A stretch of 64,000 nucleotides of DNA from Uranotaenia lowii (taxonomy: Eukaryota; Arthropoda; Insecta; Diptera; Culicidae), in the NCBI RefSeq assembly GCF_029784155.1, contig NC_073693.1, positions 223,277,094-223,341,093 on the forward strand, written 5' to 3'. Of this stretch, positions 10,010-21,929 are shown one piece after another (the stretch's first letter is position 1; every line of letters starts with the position of its first letter). Position numbers and translations under genes: made by a program. Under the pieces are notes generated by a model. It was not told where the DNA came from. It did not search any database and saw only the letters and a list, made by a program, of their open reading frames with translations.

Positions 10010-11500
10010 TTTTGTAACTATTTACCCATTTTTGTAAGCTTTCGCTGTTTTTTATGAGTTCCAATATTTTTTTGTAATTTTTTGAAAATTTATGTAATAT
10101 CTTGTAATTTTCTGAAAATTTTTGTAATTTTTTTGAATTTTTTTGTAAATTTTTGTATATTATGTTAAATTTTTATAATTTTTTGTAAATTTTTGTACTT
10201 TTTTTGAATTTTTATAAATTTTTGTAAATTTTAGTAAATTTTTGAAAATTTTTGTAAGTTTTTGTAAATTTTTATAAATTCTTGTAAATTTTTGTAAATT
10301 TTTCTATACTTTTGTAAATTTTTCTAATTTTTTGTTAATTTTTCTAATCTTTGGTAGGTTTTTGTAAAAGTTTAAAATTTATAAAAAAAATTGTAAATTT
10401 TTGAAATAAAATTTTTTGTTTATTTTTGAAATTTTTTTTTCAATTTTTGAAAATTTTTGTAAAATTTTAAAAACTTTTGTTAATTTTTGTAAAGTTTTGA
10501 AAATTCTTCAAAATTTTTGTGAATTTTTGTAACTTTTTATAAATTTTTGAAAATTTTTGGAATTTTTTGTAAATTTTGGTAAATTTTTGTAAACTTTTGT
10601 AAATTTATGTAAATTTTTTTGAATTTTTGTAAATTTTTGTAAAATTTTAAAAACTTTTGTTAATTTTTGTGAAGTTTTGAAAATTCTTCAAAATTTTTGT
10701 GAATTTTTGTTAATTTTTGTGAATTTTTGTAACTTTTTATAAATTTTTGAAAATTTTTGTAATTTTTTGTAAATTTTGGTAAATTTTGGTAAATTTTTGT
10801 AAACTTTTGTAAATTTATGTAAATTTTTTTTGAATTTTTGTAAATTTTTGTAAATTTTCGTAAATTTTTGTAAATTTTTGTAAATTTTTGTAAATTTTGG
10901 TAAATTTTTGTAAATTTTTGTAAATTTTTGTTAATTTTTGTAACTTTTTGTTAATTTTTGTAAATTTTTGTTAATTTATTTAAATTTTTGTAAATTTTTG
11001 TTAATTTATTTAAATTTTTGAAAATTTTTGTAAATTTTTGTAAATTTTTGAAAAATTTTGTAAATTTTTGTAAATTTTTGTAAATTTATGTAAATTTTTG
11101 TAAATTTTTGTAAATTTTTGTAAATTTTTGTAAATTTTTGTAAATTTTGTAAATTTTTGCAAATTTTTGTAAATTTTTGTAAATTTTTGTAAATTTTTGT
11201 AAATTTTTGTAAATTTTTGTAAATTTTTTGTAATTTTTTTGTAAATTTTTGTAAATTTTTGTTAATTTTTTTGTGTTTTTGTAAATTTTTGTAATTTTTT
11301 GTAAATTTTTGTAATTTTTTGTAATTTTTTGTAAATTTTTGTAAATTTTTGTAAATTTTTGTAAATTTTTGTAAATTTTTGTAAATTTTTGTAAATTTTT
11401 CTAAATTTTTGTAAATTTTTGTAAATTTTTGTAAATTTTTGTAAATTTTTGTAAATTTTTGTAAATTTTCGTAAATTTTTGTCATTTTTGAAAATTTTTG
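10010..11500. repeat. Degenerate 10-bp minisatellite (GTAAATTTTT)n, first copy
   Basis: Units of GTAAATTTTT and near variants (GAAAATTTTT, TTAATTTTTG) fill about 1.5 kb, becoming more regular towards 11500. The minus strand is open for long stretches only because three 10-bp units make a 30-bp, ten-codon cycle free of stops. Confidence 0.9.
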
Positions 11501-11644
11501 TACATTTTTTAAAACTTTTTAAAATTTTGTTTATTTTGTCATAATTATAACTTTTGTAGTTTTTGTCATTTTTGTCATTTTTGTAATTTTGGTTATTTTA
11601 GTAATTTTTGTTATTTTTTAATTTTTGTAATTTAGTAATTATTG

Positions 11645-12240
11645 TTATTTTTGTCATTTTTGTCATTTTTGTCATTTTTGTCATTTTTGTCATTTTTGTC
11701 ATTTTTGTCATTTTTGTCATTTTTTTCATTTTTGTCATTTTTGTCATTTTTGTCATTTTTGTCATTTTTGTCATTTTTGTCATTTTTGTCATTTTTGTCA
11801 TTTTTGTCATTTTTGTCATTTTTGTCATTTTTGTCATTTTTGTCATTTTTGTCATTTTTGTCATTTTTGTCATTTTTGTCATTTTTGTCATTTTTGTCAT
11901 TTTTGTCATTTTTGTCATTTTTGTCATTTTTGTCATTTTTGTCATTTTTGTCATTTTTGTCATTTTTGTCATTTTTGTCATTTTTGTCATTTTTGTCATT
12001 TTTGTCATTTTTGTCATTTTTGTAATTTTTGTCATTTTTGTCATTTTTGTCATTTTTGTCATTTTTGTCATTTTTGTCATTTTTGTCATTTTTGTCATTT
12101 TTGTCATTTTTGTCATTTTTGTCATTTTTGTCATTTTTGTCATTTTTGTCATTTTTGTCATTTTTGTCATTTTTGTCATTTTTGTCATTTTTGTCGTTTT
12201 TGTCATTTTTGTCATTTTTGTCATTTTTGTCATTTTTGTC
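11645..12240. repeat. 9-bp minisatellite (TTTTTGTCA)n, first copy, about 66 units
   Basis: An almost uniform array of TTTTTGTCA with rare variants (TTTTTTTCA near 11724, GTAA near 12023, GTCG at 12193-12196). Because 9 is a multiple of 3, several frames are open on both strands; these are not genes. Confidence 0.95.
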
Positions 12241-14557
12241 AAGATCTGTAGGTATAAAATTTCAGCTCATAAATTTCAGATCATTTAGCACTAACAAAAA
12301 ATCGATATTTATCAGTTTTTGTAAATTTTTGTAACTATTTACCCATTTTTGTAAGCTTTCGCTGTTTTTTATGAGTTCCAATATTTTTTTGTAATTTTTT
12401 GAAAATTTATGTAATATCTTGTAATTTTCTGAAAATTTTTGTAATTTTTTTGAATTTTTTTGTAAATTTTTGTATATTATGTTAAATTTTTATAATTTTT
12501 TGTAAATTTTTGTACTTTTTTTGAATTTTTATAAATTTTTGTAAATTTTAGTAAATTTTTGAAAATTTTTGTAAGTTTTTGTAAATTTTTATAAATTCTT
12601 GTAAATTTTTGTAAATTTTTCTATACTTTTGTAAATTTTTCTAATTTTTTGTTAATTTTTCTAATCTTTGGTAGGTTTTTGTAAAAGTTTAAAATTTATA
12701 AAAAAAATTGTAAATTTTTGAAATAAAATTTTTTGTTTATTTTTGAAATTTTTTTTTCAATTTTTGAAAATTTTTGTAAAATTTTAAAAACTTTTGTTAA
12801 TTTTTGTAAAGTTTTGAAAATTCTTCAAAATTTTTGTGAATTTTTGTAACTTTTTATAAATTTTTGAAAATTTTTGGAATTTTTTGTAAATTTTGGTAAA
12901 TTTTTGTAAACTTTTGTAAATTTATGTAAATTTTTTTGAATTTTTGTAAATTTTTGTAAAATTTTAAAAACTTTTGTTAATTTTTGTGAAGTTTTGAAAA
13001 TTCTTCAAAATTTTTGTGAATTTTTGTTAATTTTTGTGAATTTTTGTAACTTTTTATAAATTTTTGAAAATTTTTGTAATTTTTTGTAAATTTTGGTAAA
13101 TTTTGGTAAATTTTTGTAAACTTTTGTAAATTTATGTAAATTTTTTTTGAATTTTTGTAAATTTTTGTAAATTTTCGTAAATTTTTGTAAATTTTTGTAA
13201 ATTTTTGTAAATTTTGGTAAATTTTTGTAAATTTTTGTAAATTTTTGTTAATTTTTGTAACTTTTTGTTAATTTTTGTAAATTTTTGTTAATTTATTTAA
13301 ATTTTTGTAAATTTTTGTTAATTTATTTAAATTTTTGAAAATTTTTGTAAATTTTTGTAAATTTTTGAAAAATTTTGTAAATTTTTGTAAATTTTTGTAA
13401 ATTTATGTAAATTTTTGTAAATTTTTGTAAATTTTTGTAAATTTTTGTAAATTTTTGTAAATTTTGTAAATTTTTGCAAATTTTTGTAAATTTTTGTAAA
13501 TTTTTGTAAATTTTTGTTAATTTTTGTAAATTTTTGTAAATTTTTTGTAATTTTTTTGTAAATTTTTGTAAATTTTTGTTAATTTTTTTGTGTTTTTGTA
13601 AATTTTTGTAATTTTTTGTAAATTTTTGTAATTTTTTGTAATTTTTTGTAAATTTTTGTAAATTTTTGTAAATTTTTGTAAATTTTTGTAAATTTTTGTA
13701 AATTTTTGTAAATTTTTCTAAATTTTTGTAAATTTTTGTAAATTTTTGTAAATTTTTGTAAATTTTTGTAAATTTTTGTAAATTTTCGTAAATTTTTGTC
13801 ATTTTTGAAAATTTTTGTACATTTTTTAAAACTTTTTAAAATTTTGTTTATTTTGTCATAATTATAACTTTTGTAGTTTTTGTCATTTTTGTCATTTTTG
13901 TAATTTTGGTTATTTTAGTAATTTTTGTTATTTTTTAATTTTTGTAATTTAGTAATTATTGTTATTTTTGTCATTTTTGTCATTTTTGTCATTTTTGTCA
14001 TTTTTGTCATTTTTGTCATTTTTGTCATTTTTGTCATTTTTTTCATTTTTGTCATTTTTGTCATTTTTGTCATTTTTGTCATTTTTGTCATTTTTGTCAT
14101 TTTTGTCATTTTTGTCATTTTTGTCATTTTTGTCATTTTTGTCATTTTTGTCATTTTTGTCATTTTTGTCATTTTTGTCATTTTTGTCATTTTTGTCATT
14201 TTTGTCATTTTTGTCATTTTTGTCATTTTTGTCATTTTTGTCATTTTTGTCATTTTTGTCATTTTTGTCATTTTTGTCATTTTTGTCATTTTTGTCATTT
14301 TTGTCATTTTTGTCATTTTTGTCATTTTTGTCATTTTTGTCATTTTTGTAATTTTTGTCATTTTTGTCATTTTTGTCATTTTTGTCATTTTTGTCATTTT
14401 TGTCATTTTTGTCATTTTTGTCATTTTTGTCATTTTTGTCATTTTTGTCATTTTTGTCATTTTTGTCATTTTTGTCATTTTTGTCATTTTTGTCATTTTT
14501 GTCATTTTTGTCGTTTTTGTCATTTTTGTCATTTTTGTCATTTTTGTCATTTTTGTC
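12241..14557. repeat. 2317-bp block, second copy of the tandem duplication
   Basis: It matches 9924-12240 almost base for base, including irregular features of the 10-bp array. Its 9-bp array does not stop at the point corresponding to 12240 but continues to 15857. The extreme similarity means a very recent duplication or an assembly join of two haplotypes across the array. Confidence 0.9.
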
Positions 14558-15857
14558 ATTTTTGTCATTTTTGTCATTTTTGTCATTTTTGTCATTTTTG
14601 TCATTTTTGTCATTTTTGTCATTTTTGTCATTTTTGTCATTTTTGTCATTTTTGTCATTTTTATCATTTTTGTCATTTTTGTCATTTTTGTCATTTTTGT
14701 CATTTTTGTCATTTTTGTCATTTTTGTCATTTTTGTCATTTTTGTCATTTTTGTCATTTTTGTCATTTTTGTCATTTTTGTCATTTTTGTCATTTTTGTC
14801 ATTTTTGTCATTTTTGTCATTTTTGTCATTTTTGTCATTTTTGTCATTTTTGTCATTTTTGTCATTTTTGTCATTTTTGTCATTTTTGTCATTTTTGTCA
14901 TTTTTGTCATTTTTGTCATTTTTGTCATTTTTGTCATTTTTGTCATTTTTGTCATTTTTGTCATTTTTGTCATTTTTGTCATTTTTGTCATTTTTGTCAT
15001 TTTTGTCATTTTTGTCGTTTTTGTCATTTTTGTCATTTTTGTCATTTTTGTCATTTTTGTCATTTTTGTCATTTTTGTCATTTTTGTCATTTTTGTCATT
15101 TTTGTCATTTTTGTCATTTTTGTCATTTTTGTCATTTTTGTCATTTTTGTCATTTTTGTCATTTTTGTCATTTTTGTCATTTTTGTCATTTTTGTCATTT
15201 TTGTCATTTTTGTCATTTTTGTCATTTTTGTCATTTTTGTCATTTTTGTCATTTTTGTCATTTTTATCATTTTTGTCATTTTTGTCATTTTTGTCATTTT
15301 TGTCATTTTTGTCATTTTTGTCATTTTTGTCATTTTTGTCATTTTTGTCATTTTTGTCATTTTTGTCATTTTTGTCATTTTTGTCATTTTTGTCGTTTTT
15401 GTCATTTTTGTCATTTTTGTCATTTTTGTCATTTCTGTCATTTTTGTCATTTTTGTCATTTTTGTCATTTTTGTCATTTTTGTCATTTTTGTCATTTTTG
15501 TCATTTTTGTCATTTTTATCATTTTTGTCATTTTTGTCATTTTTGTCATTTTTGTCATTTTTGTCATTTTTGTCATTTTTGTCATTTTTGTCATTTTTGT
15601 CATTTTTGTCATTTTTGTCATTTTTGTCATTTTTGTCATTTTTGTCATTTTTGTCATTTTTGTCATTTTTGTCATTTTTGTCATTTTTGTCATTTTTGTC
15701 ATTTTTGTCATTTTTGTCATTTTTGTCATTTTTGTCATTTTTGTCATTTTTGTCATTTTTGTCATTTTTGTCATTTTTGTCATTTTTGTCATTTTTGTCA
15801 TTTTTGTCATTTTTGTCATTTTTGTCATTTTTGTCATTTTTGTCATTTTTGTCATTA
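13962..15857. repeat. 9-bp minisatellite (TTTTTGTCA)n, second copy, about 210 units
   Basis: About 1.9 kb of TTTTTGTCA. Sparse single-base variants: GTCG at 14513, 15017 and 15395; ATCA at 14663, 15266 and 15518; TTTCTG near 15435. Their spacing shows no fixed higher-order unit. After 15857 the pattern decays (TTATTTTCTTTTCTG) and ends. Confidence 0.95.
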
Positions 15858-16808
15858 TTTTCTTTTCTGTTTATTTTGGCATTTTTGTCAGTTTTAGCAT
15901 TTTTGTCATTTTTCCTTTTTTATGGTTTTCATACTTTTAATTTTTTTATATTTCTATGGACGAATCCAAGAATTTGTTAGATGAAAAAAAAACGAAACGT
16001 TAAGCTTCTTTATGTAATGTTAGCTATTTCGCAGATAGCTTTGAAATAAGATGATATCGCACAAGTTAATTAATTTTTAATGCCTGTAATCCTTTTGTAA
16101 TCATACCCACATTTCACAAATCACCTGAAGCTAATTACATTAGAAAATCAGCGCAGCTCAGATAATCTCTCTATTACGTGACAACCAATTCAAACATCTG
16201 CCTGCCTGCCTTATAAATCCGTTAATTGCCCGTTCCATCTATGTATGTGTGAAGGATGTAGGTTATGTTATCACGCGCCCATTCAATCTCATGTGTTCTA
16301 GCAACAATCGTTTGCCATGTCATGCTCAGATACAAAGCCCATATTTTATCCTGCTGCTGGCTGAATATGATTCTGTTTCTAACAGGCAGCAGTTTTCCCG
16401 GTTCTCCTGAAGATGTCCCTAGCCGAGCCTAAGGGCCGTGGAATGAGTTCAAAGGGTATGGGAATGTTTCTCAAATGAATTGGTATGTCTTTAAAAGGCT
16501 TTCGTATGACTAGAAAGTGATTATTTGCAGTTAATATTAGTTTTAAATTGTTCATATATAATTTTTGTTTAGATCAGAAAAGTTGATTTATAAACTATTT
16601 TTTCACTAAAATATTATTCATGGCTTTGAGACATTGAGTAGGTATATGTTTTGAATTTCAATTAGTGGAACAGTCTAGTGTTCAACGACCTGTGAGTGAG
16701 AATTGCTCAGGTTACATATTATAATGGAATATGCGTGAATCTATCCTAGGGAAAAATTTTTCTTCTTATCAAACTCGTTTTGGATTATAAACCGAACGAT
16801 TTTTTTTT
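15858..16808. other. Unassigned intronic stretch after the minisatellite
   Basis: The first 100 bases are decayed minisatellite. The rest is of ordinary composition, with a slightly richer patch near 16250-16450, and holds no recognised gene or repeat. Confidence 0.3.
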
Positions 16809-16809
16809 A

Positions 16810-16942
16810 AATAAAAAGAGATATAGAGATCGGTCACAAATTGTGACATATATTTAAAAAATATTAGGGGAAACTCTCCCCTAATATTTTTTTAAATATT
16901 TGTCATAATTTGTGACCGATCTTTAGATCTTTTTTATAAAAA
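16810..16942. repeat. Hairpin-forming inverted repeat
   Basis: AGATCGGTCACAAATTGTGA at 16827 is mirrored by the sequence ending ATTTGTGACCGATCT at 16922, and the centre reads AGGGGAAACTCTCCCCT. The arms are about 60 bp with few mismatches. It may be a very short foldback MITE; the TAGGGGA-type centre resembles the ends of MITEs at 45120 and 46765. Confidence 0.6.
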
Positions 16943-17039
16943 AAAGGAGGAGTGCTTATTATGCCCTGGATGCTCGTTATACCCTTATCTCCCCTAGTAG
17001 CAATTTTTTATTTTGCTTTCAGTTTGCTGTAGTCATATT

Positions 17040-17660
17040 ATCACAAAAAAAAAACCAACAAACATAACAATTCATCGGTTTTAAGATTCCATATTTTCAC
17101 GGAGTTTTCGATCGTCCCCAAAAACACGACACGGAATGAACCGCTTAACAAGAATAATATGAAGTATGGAGAAGGCCCATCATAACCGTTTCTTCATCGG
17201 CAGAACAAACAACAAGGCTCCGTCTACGAGGATGATGATGATGATGGAACGGCCAACATAAATGTGTGTACATACATCCATATATCAGAGCATGATGACG
17301 ATGGTTGGCCGAGAACGGATACGAAGAAAGACGCCCGCCGCCCTCTCCATTTTCTCGATATGTTGTTTTTGTTTTGTTCGTCGTTCTTGCGTTGCCCGCC
17401 TTCTGTTGACTCGCGCCTAAAGCTATGCTCTGCCACCCCGCATCGTTAAGTTTCGCTGACATCTATGATGGCCGTCTTACACATACGGTGGTTATTGTAT
17501 AACGAAAGGCGCTTCTTTCCCGGAGGTTCCGGACCCACTCAGAGTAAGTAAGTAAGCAAGCAAAAAAGTGAAGCTCTTTTACGCACGGAAGACACACATC
17601 ACGGCCATGCGTCTACAGGGAGAAAATACCGCGCCCTAATGTCTGTTTATCGCATTACAT
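17040..17660. other. GC-richer unique intronic segment
   Basis: This segment is visibly less AT-rich than its surroundings, contains a run of GATGATGATGATGATGG near 17230, and has overlapping short open frames on both strands. None shows a recognisable protein motif or the channel's missing pore segment. It could be a regulatory element or unique ancestral intron. Confidence 0.3.
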
Positions 17661-19832
17661 TCGAAAACTTTGATTTATTTGCTTGGATGAGTGAATTTGT
17701 TGTTTATTTTTATGGCTTTCGGTGAGGCTGTATGGTATAACTTTCTGTTGCCATCCTGCGCGACTGAAGCATACATACTAAAGAAGTGAGTCATTGATGG
17801 AGAGCAACATGGGAATTCGGTCTCGTTGAACCATCATAACATAACGTGGTAAAGAACGACTATCAAGAGGATCGTTAGAAGAACCATTCGTTGAATAGTC
17901 TTTATCCTCTGAAACACCTCCACACAAAATGGATTGTTCGGCGGTGTTTGGAACGATCCAGGATTGATATTTGATCATCAATCAAAGCGTGTTCGACTGC
18001 AATCAAACTGCTCGTCAACACGATTTGGTTGATGAAAGCCAAAATCGATTGTTATGGGTTGTAGCTCATTTGTCAATCGTGTCGTTCCGATCAGCCCCCT
18101 GGGAACAAGCCTTTCCTGTTGCTGAACGTTTAATTTTCCGACGGACAGCACGAAGAAAAAATATTTCCGTAAGATATGGTCGATTTTCATAGTGCAAATA
18201 TAACTGTTTTTATTTTATCAATTTGCTAAACATTGCTTATTAATCGTTCCCCAAATATGAATGTCTCAATGTGTGTAAGTCGATAAAAGGATGAATCTAG
18301 GAAACAAAATTTTATGATAAATATTTCAACCGATAAAAAAAGAATTTGATGATTTTTGTGGCACTTAAAAACGTTTCCACGGGAATGTCAGCTGAGCTGA
18401 CGAAATCTGTCCAAAACATTTCAGGATCATCATAAAAATCAAATCAATTCAATCGAGTAACTGAGACCTTAGATTGCGAAGTAAAAACAAACGAGAAAAC
18501 TCGTTTTAGTCTTTCGAAGTCAGCGAAAATAAGTTTTTTGTCAGGAATTTTTTATAATCAACACAACGCTTTGATATTTTTCATATCCAACCACAATGAA
18601 CGTAGCTATAATCAAAAGAAAGTGTCCCATTTTTTTTTTAAATACTGAGCTTGAAAAACATCAAAATCAAAAAATAAAATGAACGAAATGTAAAATTTAA
18701 GGTTTTTAAATTTAAAGGTTTTGAGTAGTTTTGTTCAGTGTAACGAAAAGCGTGAAGTAAAAATCGATATACCACCCATTTGGTTCTCAATATGTTCCTT
18801 TTAGTCTCAAAATTAGTTTTTCACATTCGATTGAAAATGAATGTAATTGAACAGAAAAGCAATTTTTCTCTATTAAAAATTCCATGATTGTCATGATATC
18901 ATAGTTAGAAAATCAAACAAAATACTTACTAGGAATTTTTCAAACAACCAGCTGTGGTCTCTAAAAGTCAGCACTTTTATTACTCCAATATAAATCCCTG
19001 ATCTTTCTCAATTCAAATTAATCAAATGTTTTTTAATGAGCAAAATGAGTCATCTTTGTTAAAAAATTTTTTTTACAGGGCACTTTAAGGTGCGGTTTCA
19101 AATTTCAAATTTCCGAGAAGCATCTGATAGCTAAAATTTGATTATATATCCAAAACAGTAATCCGAGACTTTATGACCCTAGTCGGCTAATTTTTCTTTT
19201 TTGCTGGGTGACTCAAAAATCTAATTTGTAGAGAGAGTTGATATCGTTTAAAGGAGGACAAAACAAATTAAACATAACAAAATAGATAAAACAAGTTAAT
19301 ACAGGATAAAAAGTATTGTAAAACAAGAGTAATGCTAAATTCTACAGGTTAAAGTTAAATGAAATATTATAAATCAAGATTAAAGATAAAAAAGAATAAA
19401 CAATATAAATATGTTCAATTAGTTTATGCAAGAGAAAACAAGACCACCAAAGTTAAACCAGATTAAACCAAATAATATTAGAAAAAATCAGGTTAAAACA
19501 AAAATAGATAATACATGGCAACCGAAATAGAAATAGATAAAACAGGAAAAAGCAAGACAAAAAATGGTAAAACGAAGAGAAACTAGAAAATTTAAAATTA
19601 ATGAAATGCAACATAATGAATAAGGAAGATTAAATTAAATCAGTTTAAAAATAATTAAAACGTGACCAAACTACCTAAACAAAAAAATATACAGGATAAA
19701 ATTATCAAAATAAATAGCTGGGGATTTTTTTTTTAATTGCTTTATTTTGATTTACTTTTTTAACTTGTTGCAACTTGTTTCATCCTGTTTATCTTGTTTT
19801 ATCGTATTTTGTTTTTTTTTTATTTTAGTGAA
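17661..19832. other. Unassigned intronic stretch
   Basis: No gene or RNA was recognised. From about 19250 to 19720 it is extremely A-rich, with recurrent AAA(A)CA, GATAAAA and TTAAA words, like a decayed simple repeat. Confidence 0.3.
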
Positions 19833-21636
19833 CACTAGCTGACCCGGTGTGCTTTGCTACACCTTCCAAAAATTATTGAAATTTATGCCACCTAGATATT
19901 CAACTTTCAATGTTTTTGCACAAAATCATTAAACCAATTTCAAAAACATTAATTTTTTTTATTCAAACTAAAATTGCAATTCTTTTTAATTTGAAATCTA
20001 AATTCAATATTTTGATATCAAACCATCTAAGAAACATTGCCCGTACACAAATATGCTCCCATACAAATTAGGTTCCATTTTCTCGATTAATTATCGAAAT
20101 ATTAAATATTGTATGAGTGGCCCTCTTCCCACTTTTTATCGTTCCACTGAATGGAGGAAGGGCTGCTAAACTACCGGAAAAAGATTTCTTGTGCTTGAAT
20201 ACTCTCTCATGCAAAATTTGGTTTCGTTTGCATTATTAGTTGTTGAGTCATGCTCTAAATTTTGTATCGGACCCCTTATTCCTATATTTATCCCCTACCT
20301 GGAAGAAATAGATAAAAATCAACATTCCGTGTATTCAAATACACTTCCATGCCAAATTCTGACCATTTGTACGATTGTATGATTGTTCCCATGTCATATT
20401 TGGTTCCATTTGTTAGATAAGTGGTGGGCCGCTTTATAAGTTCTTGGTATATGCAAAACAATCGTATGAACTTATCGAGCAAATGGAAACAACTTTGGCA
20501 TAGGAAAGCAGTTGGATACTTCAAATGGTTATTTGCTTATTTGAGACTTCTTTCTCCTTCAATTTGGGATACATTCACAGAAGACGGAGTTCCCGTCTTC
20601 TGTAAATGTATCCCCAATTGAAGGAGAAAGAAGTCTCAAATAAGCAAATAACCATTTGAAGTATCCAACTGCTTTCCTATGCCAAAGTTGTTTCCATTTG
20701 CTCGATAAGTTCTCGAGTTATGCGAAAAACTGTAAAAGGCCCCCCTTTCTCTCCTTCCTATCACGCACCTGGAAGTAGTACCAAATATTCACAGAAACAT
20801 TCCTTGTGCTCAAATACCCTCCAAATTTCGTTCCATTTGCCGGGTAAGCTCCCGAGTGATGTGAAAAATTGAATGGGAGCACCCTCCTCCCTTAAGATTT
20901 TCCGATTTGAAGAACGGAGGCTTTTAAAAAAATTCATAGAAACATTTCTCGTAATCATATATCTTCTCACATCAAATTCGGTTCAATTTGCTTGAAAATT
21001 TTTACAGTAATGCTGAAAACGGTAAAGCAGCCCCCTCACTGGACGGAGGGAGGGGTACCATATATTTTAGAACTATGTATCGTACGCAAATACCCTTCCA
21101 AACCAAATTTGGTTTCATTTTCTCGAATAATTTTCAAGTTCTGTAATAAAAAAGGGGTCACAGGCCCCTCCCCTCTTTCCTGAATCTCCACTGTAAGAAG
21201 GGAGGGGTCTGAAATAATCATAGAACCATTTTTCGTATTCCACTAACCTCCCATGCCAAATTCGTTTCCATTTGCCTTATTAGTTCTCCAGTTATGTAAA
21301 AAATTGTAAAGTAGCCCCCTCCCCCCTTCCTATTTCCCCACTGGAAGGAGGGAGGGGTACCAAACCATCATAGAAACGTTCCTTGTACCGAAATATACTC
21401 CCATGCCAAATTTGGTTCCATTTGCATGATCAGTTCTCGAGTTATGAAGACTTATCACTTTTATTTAAATGACCCCCTTCCCCCTTCCAGAAAGAGGGAG
21501 GGATCCCAATCTATTATAGGAACCTTCCCCGACCTCCAATACTCCCATTTGCCGAGTTTCACGCAAATCGGTTCTGTAGTTTTCGAGTCTATAGGGAACA
21601 GACAGACAGACAGAAATTCATTTTTATATATATAGA
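19833..21636 (+). repeat. Dispersed repeat with ACTAGCTGACCCGG head, ~145-bp internal units and CAGA tail
   Basis: It starts ACTAGCTGACCCGGTGTGC and ends with GACAGACAGACAGAAATTC followed by TTTTTATATATATAGAT. Between are diverged tandem units marked by CATGCCAAATTTGGTTCCAT or close variants and AGTTCTCGAGTTATG, with pyrimidine/purine-rich blocks such as CCCCCTCC and GGAAGGAGGGAGGGG. Markers at about 20682, 20822, 20969, 21098, 21253, 21402 and 21548 are spaced 129-155 bp. Related heads or tails occur at 27848-28795 and 60235-60565. I do not assign a named class. Confidence 0.65.
20468..20712. repeat. Near-perfect 245-bp palindrome
   Basis: Two 120-bp arms (20468-20587 and 20593-20712) are reverse complements with two mismatches seen (TTTGGG/TTGGGG and TTCACA/TTTACA) around a 5-base spacer. 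Similarity stops sharply at both outer ends. It lies inside the ~145-bp-unit repeat, whose units are otherwise strongly diverged, so this is a recent local inverted duplication. Confidence 0.9.
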
Positions 21637-21929
21637 TAAGAAAAATAAAAACCCACCATGAATAAAAAGACAAAACACAATAAAAAATGAATGCAGAAAA
21701 TAAAAAAGACTTATCAAAAAAGATCTAAATAAAAGAGGATTTAAAGTTCAAGTTCATTCAAGATCGAGGCTCCTGTTAAGTTTTAAGTGCTTAATATTTT
21801 TCATTCAGTTTTCTTTGGATTTTTGCTTATGTCTTGTGATGCTGAATGATTTTTTGGGTGTTGATTTGCTATGGTTTCTTAACATCTATTTTGTTTCCTT
21901 TTTTTATTGGTTTTGTTGGAAAGGCAGAG

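Larger units (their letters stand above)
9924..12240. repeat. 2317-bp block, first copy of a tandem duplication
   Basis: The block begins AAGATCTGTAGGTATAAAAT and recurs from 12241 with a constant offset of 2317 bp. Landmarks keep the offset exactly: the single-base GTCG variant is at 12196 and 14513. One difference was seen (A at 11201, T at 13518). It contains a unique-looking leader (9924-10010), a degenerate 10-bp minisatellite and a 9-bp minisatellite. Confidence 0.9.

Noticed and set aside
11006..13802. Two 159-codon minus-strand frames of KFTKIYKNLQ repeats
   Set aside because: They are the 10-bp GTAAATTTTT minisatellite, which makes a stop-free ten-codon cycle.
10010..15857. CRISPR-like regular repeats
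   Set aside because: The repeats are contiguous with no unique spacers, and the genome is eukaryotic.
11598..15980. Very long open frames coding for MTK, VIF, LSF or similar repeats
   Set aside because: They are the 9-bp TTTTTGTCA array read in frames without stops; period 9 keeps every unit identical in frame. No promoter, domain or composition supports a gene.
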